DNA from: Zhongshania aquatica
GTDB taxonomy: Bacteria; Pseudomonadota; Gammaproteobacteria; Pseudomonadales; Spongiibacteraceae
NCBI RefSeq assembly: GCF_027257955.1
Contig: NZ_JANZNQ010000002.1
Span: 1 to 64,000, forward strand
Reading direction: 5' to 3'
DNA length: 64,000 bases
The translations under genes were made by a program, and so were the position numbers. Below the pieces are notes generated by a model. It was not told the DNA's origin and searched no databases. It saw nothing but the letters and a program-made list of their open reading frames with translations. The first letter of the stretch is position 1. Each line of letters begins with the position of its first letter. Positions 9,423 to 16,774 of this stretch are shown piece by piece.

Positions 9423-10385
9423 TCACTTATATAATTGAATTGCACGTTGGAGTCGGTCGCGCACGCTCAGTTGCAATGCACTGGGCTGCTCTACCCTAAC
9501 ATAGGGGCTATACCGCAATATGTCCTGAATGAGCTCTCGCTCATCGCTATAGGGTAGCGTGAGCAAGAAGTGGCCATTGTCCCAACTGCCTTGCTGATTT
9601 GGATGCCATTGCTGCATAGCAATTTCATGAGCGATTTCTGAGCTAAACCGCAGCACCGCCGTATACTTTGCTTCACCAGAAAAGATGCCGTAGCCTTCTG
9701 TAAAATGTGCATTTAACTGCTCGCACGGCAGCGCTGATGCGCGCTCATCAAGTATGGTTAATTTTTCTACTCTCGCTAAGGAAAAGGTGCGCAAGCCATT
9801 GCGAAGGTGGCACCAAGCGTCGAGATACCAGTTCTCTCGATAGTACACCAAGGTTTGTGGGCTGATAGTTCGCTTAGAGATATGTCGCTGGTAATTTCGG
9901 TAGCTAATCGCGAGCTTCTGCTTTTTGAGTACCGCTTCGCATACATTGGCAAACATATGATTAGCAATATAACGATTGCTCAGTGGCAGTACTTTTATAT
10001 GCTGGTCGAAGGCGCTGCGCTCAATACCCCGCGAGGCCAATAGCTTGCCTATATATTCTTCAATAACCACGAGTTCACGATTGAGTAAACCGTTGCCAAA
10101 ACTATCTAGCAGCTGCAGCAATAGCGCCAGCGATTGCAGTTCGGTGCTGGTCAACCACAGCCCCGGTAGTTCGTAACGCCCCTGATCCTCGGTGGTATAG
10201 GCCCAGCCTTTGGCATCGGGAAAATATGCTATGGGCGCGTCTAAGTAATCGCGCATATTGTCTATTGCTCGTTTTACGGTCTTTTCAGAGCATTCAAGTA
10301 ATACTGCTAAGCGCGAAAGTGGTACAGGTTTGCGGTGTTGACGAAACTGCCGATGCAAAAGCTGGAAGCGATCAAATTTATCCAA
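9423..10385 (-). CDS. WYL-domain transcriptional regulator
   Basis: A 320-residue regulator of the HTH plus WYL type. The N-terminus has a winged-helix region (VPLSRLAVLLECSEKTVKRA). The centre carries the WYL-domain core, YRENWYLDAWCHLRNGLRTF followed by SLARVEKL, and the C-terminus has the usual extension (AIAMQQWHP-like block, then DERELIQDILRYSP). WYL proteins sense ligands, often nucleotides or nucleic acid, and several control CRISPR-Cas and other defence genes. It is divergent from the glutathione-peroxidase-like gene across 141 bases and heads the row of minus-strand genes leading into cas1, so it may be the locus regulator. Confidence 0.88.
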   Translation of the reverse strand: MDKFDRFQLLHRQFRQHRKPVPLSRLAVLLECSEKTVKRAIDNMRDYLDAPIAYFPDAKGWAYTTEDQGRYELPGLWLTSTELQSLALLLQLLDSFGNGLLNRELVVIEEYIGKLLASRGIERSAFDQHIKVLPLSNRYIANHMFANVCEAVLKKQKLAISYRNYQRHISKRTISPQTLVYYRENWYLDAWCHLRNGLRTFSLARVEKLTILDERASALPCEQLNAHFTEGYGIFSGEAKYTAVLRFSSEIAHEIAMQQWHPNQQGSWDNGHFLLTLPYSDERELIQDILRYSPYVRVEQPSALQLSVRDRLQRAIQLYK

Positions 10386-10526
10386 AAGCGAAACCCATCC
10401 ATGTGTGACTCGCGAAGTCCGTAGCGAGTGATCCGATCTGTTATGAAATTAGTATATAGTGGTGCTGTCAGGAAAATCTGAGTATAGCCCCACACATCGA
10501 TATTACCAATTAAGCTTAGGTGACAT

Positions 10527-11093
10527 ATGCCCACACAACTTCGTACCTTTAAGCTGATATTTTGCTTCGCTGGTCTGCTTTTTAGTTACAACGCCTTTGC
10601 ATGGGAGTGCCCAGAGTCCCTAAAACAAATCCGCCCTACGCTAGAAGCTGGCGATTTAAATCTATGCGACACGGTGAAAAGCGCGAAGGTCGTTCTAGTA
10701 GTGAACACCGCCAGCATGTGCGGATTCACGCCACAATTTGAGGGCTTGGAATCGCTATACCAAGAATTTAAAGATCAAGGCTTAGTGGTGCTCGGTGTGC
10801 CAACGGCAGATTTTGGCGGACAGGAATACAACGACGCCGATAAAACCGCGAAAGTCTGCCACGCCAACTACGGCGTTAGCTTTCCCGTATTCCACAAATC
10901 CTGCATCCGTTGCGAGAAACCAGCCCCACTATTGAAACTCGTCGCCGACGCTAGCGGAACCGCCCCCAAATGGAATTTTTATAAATATGTTTTCGACCCA
11001 GTAACCGGCGAGTCTGACAGTTTCAGCTCGATGACCAAGCCAGATGCTGAATCTCTACGCATGGCAATAACAAAGCGACTCAACGCTAAATAA
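10527..11093 (+). CDS. Periplasmic glutathione-peroxidase-family protein
   Basis: A 188-residue thioredoxin-fold protein of the glutathione peroxidase family with an N-terminal signal peptide (LIFCFAGLLFSYNAFAW, cleavage near AFA-W). The peroxidatic cysteine is in NTASMCGFTPQ and the WNF motif is kept (KWNFYKYVFDP). The normally invariant PCNQFGGQE block reads PTADFGGQE, so the usual catalytic glutamine and neighbouring cysteine are replaced. Activity may differ from classical peroxidases. AGGTGA lies about 6 bases before the ATG. It is followed after 11 bases by a DUF3080 lipoprotein gene, suggesting one transcript. Confidence 0.85.
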   Translation: MPTQLRTFKLIFCFAGLLFSYNAFAWECPESLKQIRPTLEAGDLNLCDTVKSAKVVLVVNTASMCGFTPQFEGLESLYQEFKDQGLVVLGVPTADFGGQEYNDADKTAKVCHANYGVSFPVFHKSCIRCEKPAPLLKLVADASGTAPKWNFYKYVFDPVTGESDSFSSMTKPDAESLRMAITKRLNAK

Positions 11094-11104
11094 AAGAACG
11101 TTAC

Positions 11105-12184
11105 ATGTTTAGCCGGCAACAATTGCGAATCAAATCTTGTGCGCTTGTACTATTTATTAGCCTGCTATGTGCAGGCTGCTCGGACCAGAGCCGCCTTGAA
11201 GAAAACTGGCAAAATTACTTAGCAAGACTGAGCCGTGTTCTCGACAGAGACGCGGCGTCTCCGCCCCCGGAAACCTCACTTCATTTCCCACGTCCTCGTG
11301 ATTTAGAAAGCACGTTCGCAACAAGCAATATCGACCTATTAGATTTTTTGCGCATGCGCCGCTGTGCCTTACGAGAAACCATTGCCGAGCGTAATAGCAT
11401 TTTAGGGAAACACGGTGATGCAAGTGCAAAACTCATCTTTGATTTGCGGTTTTTAAGCGAGGCGGAAGACTGTATTCGTGTATTAGAAGAGGACAACAAT
11501 GACACGTTAGCGTTGCAGCTAGAGGAAGCTGTAAAGCTAAAAATACGGGAACTACCCGCACGTATTTTTAGCGCCAGCCTCGCGGGTGCAGAATTCCGTG
11601 AACTTTGGCATGCGCCACCCGACTTGAAGGGATATCCAACAACAGAGCAAGACACCAGCATCGCAGCTCTTTCTAGCTGGAGCGACTGGCAACATCAATG
11701 GCTAAACGGTGACTGGCATCATGACAGCAATGCCATTTTGGAAACCTTAGGCGAAATACGTTTAGGGCACGGTGGGACGTTATTGAAAGCACAACAGGTG
11801 AATATACAGGGATTGCAGGAGGCGACGAGCATTATTGCTCAGCGAGTATCTGAGCGCCCTCTCTGCCTAAACCATTCACCGATAGCCGCAGCGGAGCAAT
11901 TTCGCAATGTACTAAGCAGTCGTTTCATCGCCCGTATTCAGAAACAAGCCAGCCTTATCAACCAGCATGAATTTGCTCTGTTCAGCCAAATCGATGCCAT
12001 TGAAAGCGAATTGCTTTCAGCAATGGCCCAACACGACCTTGTAATACCACCCGCCTACCGAAGCTGGTTAGCGCAGCGAAAAAGCATACTCGACGAGGCT
12101 AAACAAGCTCACCGTCAACATGTTGAAATTGCCGGTGAACTGCTTGCGCAATGCGGGCTATCGCCCGGCGGTAACGGTGATTGA
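11105..12184 (+). CDS. DUF3080-family lipoprotein
   Basis: A 359-residue protein with a lipoprotein signal (LFISLLCAGC, lipid-acceptor cysteine near residue 25), so it is probably membrane anchored. The body resembles the DUF3080 family: an early LDFLRMRRCALRETIAERNS block, then LRFLSEAEDCI, and a long helical region. The function of the family is unknown to me. It shares a likely transcript with the peroxidase-like gene upstream and converges on the ATP-grasp gene, with only about 20 bases between their stops. Confidence 0.7.
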   Translation: MFSRQQLRIKSCALVLFISLLCAGCSDQSRLEENWQNYLARLSRVLDRDAASPPPETSLHFPRPRDLESTFATSNIDLLDFLRMRRCALRETIAERNSILGKHGDASAKLIFDLRFLSEAEDCIRVLEEDNNDTLALQLEEAVKLKIRELPARIFSASLAGAEFRELWHAPPDLKGYPTTEQDTSIAALSSWSDWQHQWLNGDWHHDSNAILETLGEIRLGHGGTLLKAQQVNIQGLQEATSIIAQRVSERPLCLNHSPIAAAEQFRNVLSSRFIARIQKQASLINQHEFALFSQIDAIESELLSAMAQHDLVIPPAYRSWLAQRKSILDEAKQAHRQHVEIAGELLAQCGLSPGGNGD

Positions 12185-12204
12185 TAGAAATTACCGAGGG
12201 ACAA

Positions 12205-13671
12205 TCAGCGGCGGCGCTTTTCCATACGCCGCAGAAACACGTCCATCACTGAGTCATAAAGCCCATCGCCAAGGAACAAATCTTCTACGCCCGAATCGAT
12301 ACTGGGATTATCATTTACCTCAATTACCACTACACGATTATCAGACTGCTTTACGTCTACACCGTAAAAGCCATCACCAATCAATTTACAGGCTTTCACT
12401 GCAACATCGAGCACCTTTTTCGGCGCTTCATAGGTCGGCATAGTGTCGAATCCACCTGACTGACTCTTACTGCTGCTGTGCTTATAGATCTGCCAGTGAT
12501 TGCGCACCATATAATAGCGACAGGCAAATAGTGGCTTTCCGTCTAACACGCCAATGCGCCAATCGTAATCTGTATACATAAACTCCTGCGCCAATAACAG
12601 CGCAGATTTATCCAGTAAACGACGACTTTCAGCTACCAAGCTATCCCAATCCTCTACCTTCACTACCCCACGGGAAAATGCGCCGTCGGGTACTTTAAGC
12701 ACAATCGGGTAACCCAAGGTGTCAGCAATACGCTTTAGCTCATCAGGATTATCGCGTCGCAAAAATTCCGTCCGCGGCGTGGGCACCTTGTGACTGCTGA
12801 GCAGATCTGCCAAATAAATTTTGTTTGTGCAGCGCAAAATAGACGTAGGGTCGTCCATAACAACCAGACCTTCCGCCGCCGCCTTTTTTGCAAAACGATA
12901 GGTGTGGTGGTCTACCGAGGTAGTCTCGCGAATAAACAGACCGTCATACTCGGGCAAGCGCAGATAATCTTTTTTAGTAATTAGCTCAGCAGAAATACCC
13001 AAGTTCGCCGCAGCTTTGGTAAATTTGCGTAATGCCGCCTTGTCGCTGGGTGGCAACTTTTCTTCAGGATCAACCAATATTGCTAAATCATAGCGAAAGC
13101 TTTTTCTCGCCTTTGGTTTACGCCACATTTTGCTGCTGAAGCGCTCAAAAGTGGACGCAAACGCCTCCTGCTCCGCGCCGGGTTTTAAGGATTTAAGCGC
13201 AATCATTTGCAGCTTCTTAATTTGCCAGCGGTGTTTATACTCTAAGGTGATCTCAATAAGCGGGCTGGGAAAACGCTCAAAAACCGCCTTGGCGATAGCG
13301 TTGTACTCCTGCGCCAAGCATTCGCCAAACCACGTTTTAACACTCAGGGTTTCACCGGCTTTTGCCGAAGGCAGTTTCGCCAGCAAGGGCTCAACGCCTT
13401 CCAATAAAATGTCTGATAGGGATTTACGCGCCAATTCACTCAAGGTATTTACTGAAGGCAATACATTGTGACTGCGCGCTTCAGCAAGCAATGAGCAATA
13501 ATATCCGGTGCCTAGATAACGGTAACTACGACATAGGTTGATGACCCGTACTCGTTCACCTGTACTTTGGGTGACGCGCTCAAGATAATCATCAAAGGTG
13601 ATAACATCTTGACTGGGGTAATACGGCGACCAATCTTTTAGATCATCAACAACAACAAAAAAACGTGACAT
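12205..13671 (-). CDS. RLAN-domain RimK-like ATP-grasp ligase
   Basis: A 488-residue protein. The N-terminal part of about 160 residues (FFVVVDDLKDWSPY, VINLCRSYRYLGTGYYCSLL) is the RLAN region found ahead of some RimK-like enzymes. The C-terminal part is an ATP-grasp ligase with YPIVLKVPDGAFSRGV (nucleotide-binding loop), LLLAQEF and the metal-binding block VIEVNDNPSID. Such enzymes join amino acids, often glutamate, to a carboxyl end of a protein or peptide. It is divergent from the small ORF/GNAT-C39/DUF1704 group. This association was noted in comparative studies of amidoligases and points to a shared peptide- or protein-modification pathway. The substrate is unknown. Confidence 0.88.
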   Translation of the reverse strand: MSRFFVVVDDLKDWSPYYPSQDVITFDDYLERVTQSTGERVRVINLCRSYRYLGTGYYCSLLAEARSHNVLPSVNTLSELARKSLSDILLEGVEPLLAKLPSAKAGETLSVKTWFGECLAQEYNAIAKAVFERFPSPLIEITLEYKHRWQIKKLQMIALKSLKPGAEQEAFASTFERFSSKMWRKPKARKSFRYDLAILVDPEEKLPPSDKAALRKFTKAAANLGISAELITKKDYLRLPEYDGLFIRETTSVDHHTYRFAKKAAAEGLVVMDDPTSILRCTNKIYLADLLSSHKVPTPRTEFLRRDNPDELKRIADTLGYPIVLKVPDGAFSRGVVKVEDWDSLVAESRRLLDKSALLLAQEFMYTDYDWRIGVLDGKPLFACRYYMVRNHWQIYKHSSSKSQSGGFDTMPTYEAPKKVLDVAVKACKLIGDGFYGVDVKQSDNRVVVIEVNDNPSIDSGVEDLFLGDGLYDSVMDVFLRRMEKRRR

Positions 13672-13748
13672 CAGCCAATCCCTAGTAGGCTAAACAATGA
13701 CCAGCATTCTGCGACCAATTTTTACCATTAACAATATGCCAATGATGA

Positions 13749-13778
13749 TTGTAACTAGTAAATATTGCGCAGTATCAT
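13749..13778 (+). promoter_or_regulatory. Candidate promoter for the small ORF/GNAT-C39/DUF1704 operon
   Basis: TTGTAA (13749-13754) and TATCAT (13773-13778) are separated by 18 bases and lie about 28 bases before the small ORF's ATG. This is a fair match to a sigma-70 promoter, but it is judged by eye. The 134-base divergent gap must also hold the promoter for the ATP-grasp gene. Confidence 0.35.
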
Positions 13779-13805
13779 CCACTCTTTAGCGAGGTTATTC
13801 ACGCC

Positions 13806-13916
13806 ATGTATTCAGCAGTATTTCAACACAGTGGCGACGATTTTGAACTCACGCTATATGCACCCCGTTGGCATACAATTACGCAACTCGCGCACACTTC
13901 CGGTAGCTCTCAATGA
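13806..13916 (+). CDS. 36-residue small protein, translationally coupled to GNAT-C39
   Basis: A 36-codon ORF starting at ATG 13806. Its TGA overlaps the ATG of the next gene (ATGA). A GAGG lies 11 bases upstream of the start, a little far. The peptide is acidic in the first half (HSGDDFELTLYAPRW) and ends in THTSGSSQ-like polar residues (LAHTSGSSQ). I recognise no family. The coupling, and the neighbouring ligase, acetyltransferase-peptidase and carboxypeptidase-like genes, make it a candidate substrate or leader peptide. It could equally be just a coupling leader for the downstream gene. Confidence 0.5.
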   Translation: MYSAVFQHSGDDFELTLYAPRWHTITQLAHTSGSSQ

Positions 13917-15022
13917 GTACAATTCGCTCAGCCCTGAAAGATGACCTCGACGCCCTTGAGAATATTGAGCAACGCTGCTTTAGTGGCGACAAGCTCTCCC
14001 GCCGGAGTTTCAAGAGCCTCATCAAACCGGGAGCTCATTCCACCTCCGTCATCTTGAGCAATGAATCGCCCTGTGGCTATAGCATAGTCCTGTTTCGCAC
14101 CGGCACCAGCCTTGCGCGACTTTATTCTATCGCCCTAGACCCCAGCTATCGCGGACAAGGGCTGGCACAGCAGTTGCTCGCCCACGCGGAGACCCAAGCA
14201 CGGGATCGGGATTGCCTGTTTATGCGACTAGAAGTGCGAATTGATAATCCCGCTGCCATCGCGCTCTATGAAAAACTCGGCTACTCGGCCTTTGATCGAA
14301 TTGATGATTATTACGAAGACGGCTGCACCGCGCTTAGATTTGAAAAACGTCTGCAACCTGAAACCGGCTCAGCGCTTACCGAAGCCCCTATCTATTATCG
14401 CCAGACCACAGAGTTTAGTTGTGGCCCTGCTGCACTGATGATGGCGATGGCCAATATCGACTCTAGCTACCCGATTAGCCGTCGCGAGGAGTTGCAAATA
14501 TGGCGAGAAGCGACCACTATTTTCATGACCACCGGACACGGCGGCAGCTCTCCACATGGCCTCGCTCTTGCGGCCTTAAAACGTGGCTTCGGTGCACATC
14601 TTTACATCAATCGCAGCGGCACGCCGTTTATTGATAGCGTACGCAGCGACGAGAAACGTCAGGTTATTGAGTTGGTTCATCAGGATTTTAGCGAGCAACT
14701 TGAGCAATACCCGGAGAGCGTCGAAATCAATCCCTTGGGGCCAGGACAATTTCGTGAGATTCTAGACCGACACAGCCATGTCATTGCGCTGATTAGTACC
14801 TGGGCGCTTAACCGCAACCGCGCACCTCACTGGGTCTATGTAAGCAAGACGGACGAACACTTTGTGTATATCAGCGACCCTGACACCAACGACAGCCGCT
14901 GGCAGAGCGAAACTGATTTTATGCACGTACCCATCAGTATCAATGCGTTTACTACGATGGCCAGTTTTGGCCGCAATCGTCTGCGTTGCCTACTAGCAAT
15001 CCACCCCCAAGTGTCGGAGTAA
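13913..15022 (+). CDS. GNAT acetyltransferase fused to C39-like cysteine peptidase
   Basis: A 369-residue two-domain protein. Residues 1 to about 150 are a RimI-like GNAT domain, with the acetyl-CoA loop in YRGQGLAQQLLAHAE and the typical IALYEKLGY block. Residues from about 155 are a papain-fold C39-like peptidase: the cysteine at residue 170 in QTTEFSCGPAALMMAM, histidine in RAPHWVYV and aspartate in YISDPD. Together they could acetylate an N-terminus and cleave a peptide. It overlaps the 36-codon ORF by 4 bases and is followed after 10 bases by the DUF1704 gene. Fusions of this kind next to RLAN ATP-grasp genes recur in Gammaproteobacteria. Confidence 0.88.
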   Translation: MSTIRSALKDDLDALENIEQRCFSGDKLSRRSFKSLIKPGAHSTSVILSNESPCGYSIVLFRTGTSLARLYSIALDPSYRGQGLAQQLLAHAETQARDRDCLFMRLEVRIDNPAAIALYEKLGYSAFDRIDDYYEDGCTALRFEKRLQPETGSALTEAPIYYRQTTEFSCGPAALMMAMANIDSSYPISRREELQIWREATTIFMTTGHGGSSPHGLALAALKRGFGAHLYINRSGTPFIDSVRSDEKRQVIELVHQDFSEQLEQYPESVEINPLGPGQFREILDRHSHVIALISTWALNRNRAPHWVYVSKTDEHFVYISDPDTNDSRWQSETDFMHVPISINAFTTMASFGRNRLRCLLAIHPQVSE

Positions 15023-15032
15023 ATCACTGCGC

Positions 15033-16343
15033 ATGAGCAATCATTTGGACAGCCAGTATAAAGAGTCTCTTAAACAACTGTCTGAATCGCTCATTGCGAT
15101 TCAGAAGCCCATCCTCATACTCGACTCGATCAAATGGCCGCAATCCATTGAACAGCAATTTTTCAATGATAAAGCTGAAAAACTGCCGCCGATCGACAGA
15201 GAATACTACCTTCGCAATCCATTAAATTTCGACCCAGCAAGCAAAGCGGCAGAACTCACTGCGCTTTCAAAACAAGTGGAACAGCGGCTGGGGAAAAACG
15301 ATCCACTCGGCAATATCCTAGCGGAAACGATAGATCAGTACCTTACCGTTATACGTTTAGTAGAGAACCGGGGAAATCCGGAATTTGTAAGCGCCAGCAG
15401 AGAGCTTTATGGTTCAGCACGCGATCATTTACGCGGTGACAATCTCACCCTAATCGAAATGGGCCAACGCCTCTGTCATATTTTTTCCCTACCAGCGGCA
15501 AAACATTTGGCGGCGGCGTATCCAAAAAATATCAGCGCAGAAAGCGCAGTTGAAAAACTCAAGCAAAGTCTTACTCCCTACTTTGCAGATAGCGCCTTCA
15601 CGGTAAGAGAAACAGACGGTATCGTGTCCGACGCATCGGCAGGGGGAGACTGCATAAAAGTTAACACCCACTCCTCTTTTTCCAGTCTCGATTTGCAAGT
15701 CTTAGAAGTACACGAAGGTTGGGTGCACGTTGGCACCACTTTAAATGGACGTAATCAGCCCTGGGCGACATGGCTGAGTGTTGGCTCGCCCAGAATTACC
15801 GCCCTCCAAGAAGGGCTTGCAGTATTGATAGAAACGCTGACATTTAGCTCGTTTCCGGACCGAGCCAGAAAAATTAGCGACCGCGTGGTTGCCATCGACA
15901 TGGCTGAAAACGGCGCAGACTTTCTTGAAGTTTATCGATATTTTATAGGCCAAGGATTAAGTCAACATGACAGCTACAAAATTGCCCAACGAGTATTTCG
16001 CGGCGGTATGGTGGAAGGCGGTAGCTGTTTTACCAAAGACCTGTCGTACGTCAAAGGCTTTGTCGAAACCGTCAACTTTATTCGCAGCGCTATTTTGTCA
16101 GACAAGCCAGAAATTTTACCCATGTTATTTGTAGGTAAGGTTGCGCTAGATGATATTCCCGTCTTATATCAATATCAGCAAGCCGGCTTGATAAAAGCCC
16201 CCCGCTACTTACCATCCATGTTCCGTGACCTAAATGGACTCTACGTATGGTTCGGATTTTCCAGCGGCATGTCACTCTTGGATCTCGAGCGTGTGCAGGC
16301 ACATTTTAAAAATTTATTCGATAAAAATATTGGCACAACTTAA
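15033..16343 (+). CDS. DUF1704 metallopeptidase (QEGLA motif, MATCAP-like)
   Basis: A 436-residue protein of the DUF1704 family, often labelled 'flavohemoglobin expression-modulating QEGLA motif protein'. A zinc-binding HEGWVH (HExxxH form) begins at residue 227, and the QEGLA motif near residue 259 would supply the third ligand. The eukaryotic relatives (MATCAP/KIAA0895) are tubulin tyrosine carboxypeptidases, so C-terminal trimming of a protein is a reasonable guess here. It lies 10 bases after GNAT-C39. With the divergent ATP-grasp ligase this gives an add-residue/remove-residue pair. A palindromic terminator follows the stop. Confidence 0.85.
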   Translation: MSNHLDSQYKESLKQLSESLIAIQKPILILDSIKWPQSIEQQFFNDKAEKLPPIDREYYLRNPLNFDPASKAAELTALSKQVEQRLGKNDPLGNILAETIDQYLTVIRLVENRGNPEFVSASRELYGSARDHLRGDNLTLIEMGQRLCHIFSLPAAKHLAAAYPKNISAESAVEKLKQSLTPYFADSAFTVRETDGIVSDASAGGDCIKVNTHSSFSSLDLQVLEVHEGWVHVGTTLNGRNQPWATWLSVGSPRITALQEGLAVLIETLTFSSFPDRARKISDRVVAIDMAENGADFLEVYRYFIGQGLSQHDSYKIAQRVFRGGMVEGGSCFTKDLSYVKGFVETVNFIRSAILSDKPEILPMLFVGKVALDDIPVLYQYQQAGLIKAPRYLPSMFRDLNGLYVWFGFSSGMSLLDLERVQAHFKNLFDKNIGTT

Positions 16344-16356
16344 ATCCAATCAATAA

Positions 16357-16378
16357 AAAAGCGGCTTAAGCCGCTTTT
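16357..16378. terminator. Bidirectional terminator
   Basis: AAAAGCGGCTT/AAGCCGCTTTT is a perfect 11-bp inverted repeat with A- and T-runs on both flanks. It lies between the convergent DUF1704 and ppnP genes and should stop transcription from either side. Confidence 0.85.
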
Positions 16379-16418
16379 AACCGATCAGTTGTAACACGCT
16401 TGAGCAATATCTTTACAT

Positions 16419-16700
16419 TTACCCATAAATGCAAAGGTAGGCGGTGCTCACAGCAACCTTCAGGTCAAAATGACTATTCGCTGGCACATCAAAACCCTCA
16501 CCCGCCGCATACGTTTGCCATTCTGTTTGTTCTGGCAGGAGAACGGTCAACGCTCCGCTGATCACTTCCATACGCTCTGCAGCGTCTGTACCAAAACGGT
16601 ATTCGCCAGCGGCCATCACACCCACTGAAGCGGGCTTAGTGTCCGTTGCAAAGCCCAGCGACTGAACATTATTATCAAAATAACTATTGTGCTTAATCAT
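16419..16700 (-). CDS. ppnP: Pyrimidine/purine nucleoside phosphorylase PpnP (DUF1255)
   Basis: A 93-residue cupin-fold protein matching PpnP (YaiE): [14 protein letters not shown] at the start, [13 protein letters not shown], then [12 protein letters not shown] and [16 protein letters not shown]. The enzyme splits nucleosides with phosphate in salvage. Full length for the family, which is about 94 residues. It stands alone between the shared terminator and the RND pump genes. Confidence 0.92.
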   Translation of the reverse strand: MIKHNSYFDNNVQSLGFATDTKPASVGVMAAGEYRFGTDAAERMEVISGALTVLLPEQTEWQTYAAGEGFDVPANSHFDLKVAVSTAYLCIYG

Positions 16701-16774
16701 GGAAGTCCCCTAAAAAGGTACAAAAAAACCGCGTCATCATACGCGGCCTTTCTGTTATTCACCAGTAAGTCAGG

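Noticed and set aside
13806-13916. Small ORF as a confirmed RiPP precursor
   Set aside because: There is no recognised leader or core motif; coupling alone does not prove it, so it is kept as a candidate.
16357-16378. Palindrome after DUF1704 as an operator
   Set aside because: A perfect GC stem with A/T flanks between two convergent genes is a plain bidirectional terminator.
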